The position numbers and the translations under genes were made by a program. Below, in pieces: positions 7,602-15,346 of a stretch of DNA of 53,818 nucleotides. How positions within the stretch are numbered: the first letter of the stretch is position 1; each line of letters begins with the position of its first letter. The notes below the pieces were generated by a model that saw only the letters and a program-made list of their open reading frames with translations, had not been told where the DNA came from and made no database searches. This DNA is from Bacteroidales bacterium (lineage in GTDB: Bacteria > Bacteroidota > Bacteroidia > Bacteroidales > UBA932), in contig JAGBSL010000018.1 in assembly GCA_017631875.1 (NCBI GenBank), positions 1-53,818 on the forward strand, in the 5' to 3' direction.

Positions 7602-7626
7602 TCCTGCATGGCGCGGAAGGCAGGAT
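7602..7626 (+). promoter_or_regulatory. Shared 25-nt leader hairpin, copy 1 (before dapB)
   Basis: A TCCTGC/GCAGGA stem closes the loop ATGGCGCGGAAG. The 25 nt are identical to 11603-11627 upstream of dapF. Similarity continues more weakly to the start codon, where both genes read GTTATGAAACT. I infer a common cis-acting leader element; no known riboswitch class was recognised. Confidence 0.6.
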
Positions 7627-7683
7627 GTTTTAGTAAAATGCTGATACACAGAATGTTGTGTGTTACAGGTAAAGGATAGTGTT

Positions 7684-8352
7684 ATGAAACTATATATCAG
7701 CGGATACGGAAAAATGGGAAAGATGATCGAGAAGATCATCATGTCCCGCGGACTGGAATATGCAGGCTGGAGCGAGGCGGTTACTGAGACCGATCCTGCT
7801 CTTGCGAAGGAGTGTGTATGCATCGACTTCACAACTCCTGCGGCCTTCAGGGCCAACTACAGGTTCCTTGCGGAGAACTTCAAGGCGGTTGTGGTGGGCA
7901 CAACAGGCTGGATGGATATCAAGGATGAGGTTATCACATACTTCGAGAAGTGTGGCACTCCGATGATCTGGGCGACCAACTTCTCTGTTGGAGTGAACGT
8001 GATGTTTGCAGTGACAGACTACATGTCAAGACTCCTCGGACAGTTCGGTGGCTACAGCCCGTATATGATCGAGATGCACCATTGTCACAAGCTGGATGCT
8101 CCGAGCGGAACGGCAAAGACTTTGGCAGAGATTGTGGATGCGAATATGGGGGTAATGACAGATATCCAGTCAGTGCGTTGCGGTGAGATCCCGGGTACGC
8201 ATACCATCGGTTACGAAGGTCTGAACGATCGCATCACGTTGAGCCATGAGGCCTTTTCACGTGAGGGCTTCGCCGCAGGTGCAGTCGAAGCTGCCCTCCG
8301 CACCGAGGGATTGATAGGTGTACATGAATTCAAGGAACTGTTCTTTGAGTAA
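7684..8352 (+). CDS. dapB: 4-hydroxy-tetrahydrodipicolinate reductase
   Basis: A 222-residue protein: N-terminal Rossmann motif SGYGKMGKM, CIDFTTPAAF, VVGTTGW, ATNFSVGVNVMF and the family signature EMHHCHKLDAPSGTAKTLA. It reduces the DapA product with NAD(P)H. It is slightly shorter than many DapB proteins (about 240-270), but all key motifs are present. The ATG at 7684 is preferred over an upstream one at 7660 because it begins the nucleotide-binding strand and matches the dapF start context. It lies 18 bp before dapA. Confidence 0.93.
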   Translation: MKLYISGYGKMGKMIEKIIMSRGLEYAGWSEAVTETDPALAKECVCIDFTTPAAFRANYRFLAENFKAVVVGTTGWMDIKDEVITYFEKCGTPMIWATNFSVGVNVMFAVTDYMSRLLGQFGGYSPYMIEMHHCHKLDAPSGTAKTLAEIVDANMGVMTDIQSVRCGEIPGTHTIGYEGLNDRITLSHEAFSREGFAAGAVEAALRTEGLIGVHEFKELFFE

Positions 8353-8370
8353 AAATGAAATTCAATTGAT

Positions 8371-9252
8371 ATGAATACAATAAACTTAACCGGCTGTGGA
8401 ACAGCATTGATCACTCCGTTCAAGAACGGAGAGGTCGACTACGATGCATTTGCGGCATTGGTGGACCGCCAGGTGGAGGCAGGAATAGACTTCCTGGTAC
8501 CTCTCGGAACAACTGGCGAGACTCCTTGTCTTGAGGACGAGGAGCGCATAAAGGTGCTTCAGATCGCCAAGGCGCATTCGCAGGGCAGACCTGTGGTTGC
8601 CGGCGGCGGCACAAACTCTCTTCAGCATACCATCAGGAGCATGAAGATGCTTGAGCCGCATGGTGTGGATGCGTTCCTGATAGTCGTGCCATACTACAAC
8701 AAGCCGACCCAGGAAGGACAGTACCAGTACTTCAAGGCTGTTGCTGAGTCTACTGACAAGCCGATCGTGCTTTATAACGTGCCTGGCAGAACAGGCGCCA
8801 ACATGACTGCCGAGACCTGTCTGCGTCTGGCGCAGATTCCAAATATCGTTGCAGTTAAGGAGGCATCGGGCAACCGTGAGCAGATCGAGAAGATTCTTGC
8901 AGGTGCTCCTGAGGGATTCCAGGTACTCAGCGGAAACGATGACGACACTCTCTGGATGATGCAGCAGGGTGGTGCGGGAATCATCAGCGTTGCGTCTAAT
9001 GTGGCTCCAAAGCACATGGCTGACTTCATCGGAGCTATCCGTGAGGGTGACATGACGAAGGCAGAGGCTCTCAATAACGAGCTGACTCCGCTGTTCACAA
9101 ACTGCTTCGTGGAGAGCAATCCGATCCCTGCAAAGGCGGCGATGGCAGCCATGGGACTTATAGAGAATGAGCTCCGCCTCCCTCTCGTACCGTCCCAGCA
9201 GAGCACATACGACCTTATGGTCGATACGATAAGGCCTTTGGGACTTATCTAG
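8371..9252 (+). CDS. dapA: 4-hydroxy-tetrahydrodipicolinate synthase
   Basis: A 293-residue class I aldolase-fold enzyme of usual DapA length. Motifs: GCGTALITPF, PLGTTGETPCL, YNVPGRTGANM (Tyr of the catalytic triad), AVKEASGN (Schiff-base Lys) and SGNDD. It condenses aspartate semialdehyde with pyruvate at the entry to diaminopimelate synthesis. It is downstream of dapB on the same strand; a 283-bp spacer with palindromic repeats then precedes dapD. Confidence 0.96.
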   Translation: MNTINLTGCGTALITPFKNGEVDYDAFAALVDRQVEAGIDFLVPLGTTGETPCLEDEERIKVLQIAKAHSQGRPVVAGGGTNSLQHTIRSMKMLEPHGVDAFLIVVPYYNKPTQEGQYQYFKAVAESTDKPIVLYNVPGRTGANMTAETCLRLAQIPNIVAVKEASGNREQIEKILAGAPEGFQVLSGNDDDTLWMMQQGGAGIISVASNVAPKHMADFIGAIREGDMTKAEALNNELTPLFTNCFVESNPIPAKAAMAAMGLIENELRLPLVPSQQSTYDLMVDTIRPLGLI

Positions 9253-9308
9253 TCACAAAACCCTGGTGGATGTTTGGGCCGATCCATGTAGGAACTACCC
9301 TTACAATG

Positions 9309-9421
9309 ACCATCGTTACAGGAAATCCATGATTTATGTTACGATGGTGGGCAGATAAGCACAAAATCCACAAAAACGGGCACCATCGTTACAAAAAATG
9401 CGTGAAATGTGTTACGATGCT
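9309..9421. repeat. 113-bp double-palindrome repeat unit, copy 1
   Basis: Two 40-bp palindromes (9309-9348 and 9382-9421) begin with ACCATCGTTACA and end in GTTACGATGGT (GCT in the second), separated by 33 bp. The same lengths and spacing recur at 17131-17243. The remainder of the dapA-dapD spacer (9422-9535) contains no gene or terminator that I could recognise. Confidence 0.8.
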
Positions 9422-9535
9422 CCAGGTGCGGGGTAGCCATAGTTAAAAACACCTCTGACGTTCAATAGAAGTTCCCACTGAAAGGGGGATGTCGTGAAAC
9501 AACAGGGGTTGAGACAACTAATTTTGAAATAAATT

Positions 9536-10306
9536 ATGACAGATACAGAAAAGTTTTATCAGACCATTGCCGACCTTGAGAGCGGCAAGGTAAGAGTTGC
9601 AGAGAAGGTTGACGGAGAGTGGAAAGTTAACTCTTGGGTCAAGGAGGTGATTTTGAGCGGTTTCCGTCTTGGAAAGCTTACCGACATGACTCAGGGTCAG
9701 TTCTCATTCTTTGACAAGGATACCATTCCTGCAAGAAAGTTCACAGCGGAGAACGGCGTGCGTATCGTGCCGGGAGGAAGCAGCGTGCGCGCAGGCGCAT
9801 ACCTCGCTCCTTCGGTGATCATGATGCCGCCTGCATATGTGAACATAGGAGCATATGTGGACGAGGGAACCATGATCGATTCGCATGCACTCGTGGGTTC
9901 ATGCGCACAGGTAGGAAAGCATGTGCACCTTTCTGCTGCCTCGCAGTTGGGTGGTGTGCTTGAGCCGGTCGGTGCCCTTCCTGTGATCATCGAGGATAAT
10001 GTGTTCATCGGTGGCAACTGCGGAATTTATGAGGGAACGATCGTGAAGGAGAACGCAGTTATCGGTACAGGTGTGATTATCAATGCCTCTACAGCTATCT
10101 TCGATGCGACTACAGGAGAGTATATCAGAGCCAATGAGAACGGTCAGATGGTGGTTCCGTCTGGTGCTGTGGTTGTGGCAGGTAGCCGTCCGATCAGCAA
10201 GGGGCCGGGAGCGGAGCAGGGCGTGCACCTTTATTGCCCGGTGATCGTGAAGTATCGTGACGAGAAGACTTCCGGCTCGATCACTCTGGAGGACATGCTT
10301 CGCTAA
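9536..10306 (+). CDS. dapD: Tetrahydrodipicolinate N-succinyltransferase
   Basis: A 256-residue left-handed beta-helix acyltransferase. An N-terminal helical domain is followed by hexapeptide repeats ([40 protein letters not shown]) and the DapD-typical [14 protein letters not shown] and LGGVLEP segments. It transfers succinate from succinyl-CoA to tetrahydrodipicolinate. Many Bacteroidales are thought to use the DapL aminotransferase route instead, so a DapD in a dap cluster is notable. It is followed by an inverted pair of REP-like repeats. Confidence 0.92.
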   Translation: MTDTEKFYQTIADLESGKVRVAEKVDGEWKVNSWVKEVILSGFRLGKLTDMTQGQFSFFDKDTIPARKFTAENGVRIVPGGSSVRAGAYLAPSVIMMPPAYVNIGAYVDEGTMIDSHALVGSCAQVGKHVHLSAASQLGGVLEPVGALPVIIEDNVFIGGNCGIYEGTIVKENAVIGTGVIINASTAIFDATTGEYIRANENGQMVVPSGAVVVAGSRPISKGPGAEQGVHLYCPVIVKYRDEKTSGSITLEDMLR

Positions 10307-10307
10307 C

Positions 10308-10343
10308 AGATTTCTCCACGCGCTGTCGCTTGGTCGAAATGAC
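10308..10343 (-). repeat. REP-like palindrome, inverted copy
   Basis: Read on the minus strand this starts GTCATTTCGACC and ends GGAGAAATCT, so it belongs to the GTCATTTCGAG...GAAATCT family. It begins directly after the dapD stop codon and faces the next copy, forming a BIME-like pair. Confidence 0.75.
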
Positions 10344-10351
10344 AATTACTC

Positions 10352-10387
10352 TGTCATATCGAGCGACCGTAGGGAGTCGAGATATCT
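10352..10387 (+). repeat. REP-like palindrome, direct copy, 11 bp before aminotransferase start
   Basis: GTCATATCGAGCGACC through GAGTCGAGATATCT. It is placed so that the ATG of the next gene follows 11 bp later, as with other copies in this window. Confidence 0.75.
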
Positions 10388-10398
10388 AAATAACAGAA

Positions 10399-11580
10399 AT
10401 GTACAACGAACTATATTCAGAAGACGTAGGCTCATTCTTCAGGTCGCCTGTGAGGGAAATATTCAAGAAGGTCGACCTGAATGCCATATATTCATTCGCT
10501 GGAGGATATCCATCGGCGGATACTTTCCCATTGGCAGAGATAGACAGGACGATGTCCGAGGTGATTGCCAAGTACGGTGCCAAGGCGTTCCAGTATGGAG
10601 CGACGCAGGGTGTGCCGGAGCTGCGCGAAGCCGTGGCGAAGCGCTGCGGAGTGCCTGTGGAGCGTGTGCAGATTACGTCTTCATCCCAGCAGGGCATCGA
10701 CGTGTGCACAAGGGTGCTTGTGGATCCGGGTGATGTGATTCTTACCTCAAGCCCCTCATACCTTGGAGCATTGCAGTCTTTCCGTTCATATCGGGCGGAC
10801 ATCAGGGGAGTGAAACACGATGCTGATATTGAGGCATTCAAGCAGGCATACGAGAGTGTAATAGCGCAGGCTCATGCAGAAGGAAAGAAGATAAAGTTCC
10901 TCTACATGATTCCTGACTTCCAGAATCCTTCGGGCGAGTCGCTTACTCTGGCGGAGCGCGAGATGCTCGTCGCTCTGGCGCAGAAGCACGATTTCCTTAT
11001 CGTTGAGGACAGTCCGTACAGGGAACTCAGGTATGAGGGAGAGCACATTCCTACGATGTACAGCCTTGATCCGGACCGTGTGATTCATCTTGGTTCATTC
11101 TCAAAAATTTTCGCTCCAGGATTCCGTCTGGGCTGGGCGATTGCGCACCCTGACATTCTTGATAAGATATATGTATGCAAGCAGTCGCTGGACCTTTGCC
11201 CGCCTATCTTTGATCAATATGTTGCGGCTGAGTTCCTGTCAAGCGGCAGACTTGACAGGAACCTTGAGAAGAGCATAGCACTGTATAAGGATAAGAGAGA
11301 CCATCTTCTGAATCTGCTGGCAGAGTACATGCCTGATGGAATAAGATGGACCCACCCCGAAGGAGGACTGTTCCTCTTTCTGACCATGCCGGAAGGCTTT
11401 GAGGCAGTCAAGTTCTACGATAAGGCGCTTGCAGCTGGAGTGGCTTATGTAGCAGGAGAGTTCTTCCATCCAGACGGAAGCGGCAAGAACACAATGCGCA
11501 TGAACTTCTCGTTCATGGCTAAGGAACGTATGACCGAAGGGGTCAGACTGCTTGCAGAGCTGTTGCGCGCAACTCTTTGA
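10399..11580 (+). CDS. PLP-dependent aminotransferase (LysN/MocR-type fold), candidate DapC
   Basis: A 393-residue class I/II aminotransferase with FAGGYPSADTFP, YGATQGVPELREAVA, FLYMIPDFQNPSGESLT, VEDSPYRELRY and the PLP lysine in GSFSKIFAPGFRLGWA. It resembles the 2-aminoadipate/aromatic aminotransferase group (LysN; MocR aminotransferase domain without the HTH) rather than DapL or ArgD-type DapC. Its position between dapD and dapF suggests it supplies the N-succinyl-2-amino-6-ketopimelate transaminase step. The specificity is inferred from context only; a role in tyrosine or 2-aminoadipate metabolism is possible. Confidence 0.75.
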   Translation: MYNELYSEDVGSFFRSPVREIFKKVDLNAIYSFAGGYPSADTFPLAEIDRTMSEVIAKYGAKAFQYGATQGVPELREAVAKRCGVPVERVQITSSSQQGIDVCTRVLVDPGDVILTSSPSYLGALQSFRSYRADIRGVKHDADIEAFKQAYESVIAQAHAEGKKIKFLYMIPDFQNPSGESLTLAEREMLVALAQKHDFLIVEDSPYRELRYEGEHIPTMYSLDPDRVIHLGSFSKIFAPGFRLGWAIAHPDILDKIYVCKQSLDLCPPIFDQYVAAEFLSSGRLDRNLEKSIALYKDKRDHLLNLLAEYMPDGIRWTHPEGGLFLFLTMPEGFEAVKFYDKALAAGVAYVAGEFFHPDGSGKNTMRMNFSFMAKERMTEGVRLLAELLRATL

Positions 11581-11602
11581 TAGTCAAGGAGATGTGTGAG
11601 TA

Positions 11603-11627
11603 TCCTGCATGGCGCGGAAGGCAGGAT
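11603..11627 (+). promoter_or_regulatory. Shared 25-nt leader hairpin, copy 2 (before dapF)
   Basis: Identical to 7602-7626. Here the stem is longer: GTATCCTGC pairs perfectly with GCAGGATAC around the same 12-nt loop. It sits 22 bp after the aminotransferase stop codon and about 43 nt before the likely dapF start. Confidence 0.6.
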
Positions 11628-11670
11628 ACATGTGTAAGATGTTGATTAGCACGTTGTTATGGAAAATGTT

Positions 11671-12504
11671 ATGAAACTCTATAAATACCAAGGTGCAGGA
11701 AACGACTTCCTGATTGCAGATAATCGTGACGGCTCAGTACAACTGACCACGGCGCAGATCGCTGCGCTGTGCGACCGCCGCTATGGCGTCGGCGCTGACG
11801 GCCTTATGCTTTTGGAGAGTAGCCCTGAATACGATTTCCGCATGGTATATTACAACTCCGACGGTTCTGGCGGCATGATGTGCGGCAATGGAGGCAGATG
11901 CATTGTTGCCTTTGCAGCAGACATGGGCTTGAATCATTTTGATTTCGAGGCCGCTGATGGTTTTCATACGGCTCAGATCATAGCGCAGGAAGGCAGGACC
12001 AAGACCGTGCGTCTGAAGATGAAGGATGTGGAAGGATATGAATATCATGAAGCCTTGACAGGTCCTGAATGTGCATCAGACGGATATTTCCTTGATACCG
12101 GTACACGTCATTACGTGCGTTTCGTGCCAGGTCTTGACGCTTATGACATCGTGACTGAAGGTTGCGACATAAGATATAATGCCAAGGAACTTCAGCCGAT
12201 CGGCGCCAATGTGAACTTCATTGAGCCATATGAGGGAGGTATTAGGGTTCGCACTTATGAAAAAGGCGTTGAGGATGAGACCTTTGCATGCGGTACGGGA
12301 ATTGTTGCCTCATGCATCGCCTCGTATGTGAATGGCGTCAGACCTTCTCAGACCTTTGAAGACGGAAGAGTCAGATATGATGTCAAGGCAAAGAGAGACA
12401 GTCTCTCAGTGGATTTTATCCCGATAGAAAAAATGGTGGCGCAGGATGTCTGGCTTACAGGTCCGGCCACATATATAGCACAGATATTAGTAGATATTGA
12501 TTAA
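11671..12504 (+). CDS. dapF: Diaminopimelate epimerase
   Basis: About 277 residues. MKLYKYQGAGNDFLIADNRDG opens the protein; MMCGNGGRC holds the first catalytic Cys and ETFACGTGIVASCIA the second. GVGADGLMLLE and VNFIEPYEGGIRVRTYEKGVEDE also fit DapF. It converts LL- to meso-diaminopimelate, used for peptidoglycan and lysine. An in-frame ATG at 11659 is possible; 11671 is preferred because its context matches dapB and it begins the conserved strand. It ends the diaminopimelate cluster. Confidence 0.95.
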   Translation: MKLYKYQGAGNDFLIADNRDGSVQLTTAQIAALCDRRYGVGADGLMLLESSPEYDFRMVYYNSDGSGGMMCGNGGRCIVAFAADMGLNHFDFEAADGFHTAQIIAQEGRTKTVRLKMKDVEGYEYHEALTGPECASDGYFLDTGTRHYVRFVPGLDAYDIVTEGCDIRYNAKELQPIGANVNFIEPYEGGIRVRTYEKGVEDETFACGTGIVASCIASYVNGVRPSQTFEDGRVRYDVKAKRDSLSVDFIPIEKMVAQDVWLTGPATYIAQILVDID

Positions 12505-12513
12505 TTATTAGAT

Positions 12514-13284
12514 ATGAAGAAAATTTTGTTTTTTGCTGCAATAGCATTTTCTATGGTTTCATGCCTGACTAAGGGCTCTTATTCTCAGTCATATGTGGCA
12601 GATATCACTTTTGAGTGGAATCCTCAAGTATATTCAAATGAGTTCAATAAGGATAGTGTGTATGTGTGCAAGAACGAAGCCGATATGGGATTCTTATATC
12701 AGCAGAATCCTTTATTTTTCGGTCAGAAGCATGTTGGAGGCGAGCTCCAAGGCGGTTTCGTGATGTCGTATCTCGAAGGCGAAAAGGATGGACAGCTTAC
12801 TAAGCAACCGAACGCCAATGATACGTTCCGCGTACATGCTGTCGCTGGTGCTCCAGGAGGAGTGGCGAGTCCGTTAGGAAGCAAGACATACGCGGTATTT
12901 TACGATAATCCGTCAGAGTCGATGATGCCTCAGTATGATATCGAGTTCGGATACAAAAATAATGGATCATGTTCTCCTCTTGCATGCTATGTCAATAATA
13001 CTACTCTCGTTGCACGCAAGGTCAGAGAGCACTTTCAGGATGGCGACAGGCTCGTTCTGAAGGCCAAAGGAACCAAATCAGATGGCAGTGTATCAGAGAC
13101 GAGCATTGTACTCGCTCAGTATACTGAGTCAAAGGATACAGTCATGTATAACTGGACAGTATTCGACCTGTCGAAACTTGGAGCAGTTGATTTTGTTGAC
13201 TTCGAGGTCATGTCGACCAATCCGGAAGTCCCAGGATATTTCTGCCTTGACGGATATCTGGCTTCAATTAACATATCATATTAG
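12514..13284 (+). CDS. Lipoprotein with DUF4465-like domain
   Basis: A 256-residue predicted lipoprotein (MKKILFFAAIAFSMVSC, lipobox Cys at 17). The body reads like DUF4465, a Bacteroidota surface-protein domain: a jelly-roll-like sequence with GGFVMSYLEG, TYAVFYDN, a DGDRLVLKAKG segment, YNWTVFDLSKLG and the terminal YFCLDGYLASI. The function of this family is unknown; some members are linked to glycan or extracellular-structure binding. It starts 9 bp after dapF and may be co-transcribed, although a metabolic link is not apparent. Confidence 0.7.
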   Translation: MKKILFFAAIAFSMVSCLTKGSYSQSYVADITFEWNPQVYSNEFNKDSVYVCKNEADMGFLYQQNPLFFGQKHVGGELQGGFVMSYLEGEKDGQLTKQPNANDTFRVHAVAGAPGGVASPLGSKTYAVFYDNPSESMMPQYDIEFGYKNNGSCSPLACYVNNTTLVARKVREHFQDGDRLVLKAKGTKSDGSVSETSIVLAQYTESKDTVMYNWTVFDLSKLGAVDFVDFEVMSTNPEVPGYFCLDGYLASINISY

Positions 13285-13289
13285 TTTAT

Positions 13290-13952
13290 ATGAAGACAAA
13301 TCAGGAATATAAGAACGCGGCCATTGCTGCGTTGAAAGGCAATTGGGCGCCTTTTGTGGTTGCAGTGATCATTATGATGGCGTTCATGTATGTTGTCATG
13401 GGGCCATATCTCTTTGTGTATCAGGTGTCTTTGGGTATGCATCAGATAGCCATAAGTCCTGCATTTGCCTTTGCTGCAGTGGCTGTTTATATTCTGGGTA
13501 TGCCTCTTTTGGCGATGCCGCTGACTCTTGGATTCGGCTACGCTTCCAACAGGTTGCTTGTTGAGGGAGATAACCGTGCAATCGGAAACCTTTTCCGTGA
13601 CAGCTTCGGAAACTGGGGCCGGAAGGTCTGGGGAATGTTCCTGATGAACTTCTTCGTCTCATTATGGTCGCTCCTCCTGATAATCCCGGGTTTCATCAAG
13701 TATTATGCGTATGCCTTGACTCCATATATCCTGATTGATAATCCCGAGTTGTCGGCCAATCAGGCGATCAATCTAAGCCAGAAGATGATGAAAGGTCATA
13801 AATTCGACATGTTTATCCTTCATCTCAGCTTCATCGGATGGATTTTTCTTAGTATATTTACATTCGGAATCGGCCTCCTTTGGTTATTGCCATACATGAT
13901 GACAGCTCAGGCAGCCTTCTATCAGGACATCAAGAAAGAATACAACAAATAA
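13290..13952 (+). CDS. DUF975-like integral membrane protein, paralog 1
   Basis: A 220-residue protein with about five hydrophobic segments. It starts MKTNQEYKNAAIAALKGNWAPF and contains LLLIIPGFIKYYAYALTPYI, NPELSANQAINLSQKMMKGHK and a terminal MMTAQAAFYQDIKKEY. These motifs match DUF975-type membrane proteins of unknown function. It starts 5 bp after the DUF4465-like gene and is clearly paralogous to the protein at 14173-14808: the N-terminal motif, the IIPG.IK segment and the AFY.D.K end are shared. Confidence 0.75.
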   Translation: MKTNQEYKNAAIAALKGNWAPFVVAVIIMMAFMYVVMGPYLFVYQVSLGMHQIAISPAFAFAAVAVYILGMPLLAMPLTLGFGYASNRLLVEGDNRAIGNLFRDSFGNWGRKVWGMFLMNFFVSLWSLLLIIPGFIKYYAYALTPYILIDNPELSANQAINLSQKMMKGHKFDMFILHLSFIGWIFLSIFTFGIGLLWLLPYMMTAQAAFYQDIKKEYNK

Positions 13953-13984
13953 ATCTAATTATTAACAACTAAATTTTATCAACT

Positions 13985-14161
13985 ATGATTTCATTTCTCA
14001 TCTGGCTCGTAGGAGTCATCTGCTGTATCTGGTGCATCAAGGATGTATGGTCAAAGGCTAAGCTTGACACACTTATCAAGGTTCTCCTCACTGTGGGTCT
14101 CCTCGCATTCAGCTGGATCGGTCTTGCGGTATACTATTTTATTCTTAAGGACAGGCTCTAA
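13985..14161 (+). CDS. Small membrane protein (58 aa), PLDc_N-like
   Basis: An ATG at 13985 opens 58 codons to TAA at 14159-14161: MISFLIWLVGVICCIWCIKD, then a charged WSKAKLDT stretch and a second helix ending IGLAVYYFILKDRL. Two membrane segments around a short polar loop resemble the PLDc_N/small transporter-accessory type. It is intact and tightly placed (32 bp after one DUF975-like gene, 11 bp before the other), so it is likely real and co-expressed. The function is unknown. Confidence 0.75.
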   Translation: MISFLIWLVGVICCIWCIKDVWSKAKLDTLIKVLLTVGLLAFSWIGLAVYYFILKDRL

Positions 14162-14172
14162 TTTAATGCAGT

Positions 14173-14808
14173 ATGAAAACTAATCAGGACTACAAGAACG
14201 CAGCTCTCGCCGCGTTGAAAGGAAACTGGACTCAGGCTGTCCTGGCAGGACTTGCAGTCTTTGCAATTGCTTTGGTAGCCAACATGCTGACAGCTGCTGA
14301 TCCGGAAGGTTTTATTGCCGCTTTTGCGTCATTTGCCATTGCTATCTGCGTAACTATGCCCCTTTCAGTAGGATTGTATGCTGCATATAGAGATCTTTAC
14401 CATGGTACAAATGTGAAGGTTGTAGAGAATGCCTTCAAGACAGGTTTCGGCAATTGGGGACACCATGTGGGTGGAATGCTTCTTATGGGTGTTTATATAT
14501 TCGCATGGACACTTCTGCTGATCATCCCAGGTATCATCAAGTCATTCTCGTATGCCCTCACTCCATTCATCCTTACAGATAAGCCGGAGTTGTCTGCAAA
14601 TGAGGCTATCGAGCTCAGTATGAAGATGATGGACGGCCACAAGCTTGACCTCTTCATGCTTTATCTCAGCTTCATCGGATGGTATCTCCTTTCTATCCTC
14701 ACACTCTGCATCGGAACGCTTTGGGTCATGCCATATCAGTATACGGCAATGGCGGCCTTCTACGAGGATGTAAAGGCTGAGTATGAGAACAAGGCTGTAG
14801 TAGCTTAA
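14173..14808 (+). CDS. DUF975-like integral membrane protein, paralog 2
   Basis: A 211-residue protein with several hydrophobic segments, starting MKTNQDYKNAALAALKGNWTQ. It shares FGNWG, LLLIIPGIIKSFSYALTPFI, KPELSANEAIELSMKMMDGHK and TAMAAFYEDVKAEY with the upstream paralog. It is the last gene of the plus-strand group and is convergent with rimM, whose stop follows immediately. The function is unknown. Confidence 0.75.
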   Translation: MKTNQDYKNAALAALKGNWTQAVLAGLAVFAIALVANMLTAADPEGFIAAFASFAIAICVTMPLSVGLYAAYRDLYHGTNVKVVENAFKTGFGNWGHHVGGMLLMGVYIFAWTLLLIIPGIIKSFSYALTPFILTDKPELSANEAIELSMKMMDGHKLDLFMLYLSFIGWYLLSILTLCIGTLWVMPYQYTAMAAFYEDVKAEYENKAVVA

Positions 14809-15339
14809 TTAAATAAGTCCTGCAGGAATCTGCATAATGATTTCCTGATATTCCGGATCTACGGAAAGGATAAGATCTTCATGGAGCGGTATCATTACTG
14901 CTCCATTTTCTGTTTCTACCTCTATACAAGGGTTGTTCGGGATGTCAAGGAAGTCAGTGATCTCACCGACTTCTATGAGGGCTTCTTCATCTTCTGCTGG
15001 CGTCAGCAGCATCCATCCCACGAGTGCTGCATATCCGTCATCTTCCAGCGACATTTCCGGAAGCTGGTCCTCTTCGATATATACCGCCTTTCCTGTGATC
15101 TCTTCGACATCTTCCATAGAACAGATGCCTGTCAGGCGGACAAGGGCCTTGGTGTTGCCCCTTTTTGAGAATGATTCAATATAAAAAGGAACCGGAAGTC
15201 CATCGAAAACGATGAACACCGGTTCCTGTAAGTTGATATCTTCAGGAGCGATTTCGCGGAAGCCCAATACGAGCTCCCCATCGGTACCGTTAGATTTCAA
15301 TACCTGGGCTACCTGCTGCAAGTTATCATAACCTGCCAT
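14809..15339 (-). CDS. rimM: Ribosome maturation factor RimM
   Basis: A 176-residue protein with the RimM arrangement: an N-terminal barrel (LVLGFREIAPEDINLQEPVF...YIESFSKRGNTKALVRLTGI), an acidic linker and a C-terminal PRC-barrel-like part (EVGEITDFLDIPNNPCIEV..MIPLHEDLILSVDPEYQEI). RimM assists maturation of the 30S head near S19. The start at 15339 (MAGYDNLQQ) lies 7 nt after the rpsP stop; the upstream in-frame ATG at 15369 would overlap rpsP. rpsP-rimM is a widely conserved gene order. Confidence 0.9.
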   Translation of the reverse strand: MAGYDNLQQVAQVLKSNGTDGELVLGFREIAPEDINLQEPVFIVFDGLPVPFYIESFSKRGNTKALVRLTGICSMEDVEEITGKAVYIEEDQLPEMSLEDDGYAALVGWMLLTPAEDEEALIEVGEITDFLDIPNNPCIEVETENGAVMIPLHEDLILSVDPEYQEIIMQIPAGLI

Positions 15340-15346
15340 GCCGGAA

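Noticed and set aside
9430..9535. Structured leader or riboswitch before dapD
   Set aside because: I could not draw a convincing conserved fold; it is left as unexplained spacer.
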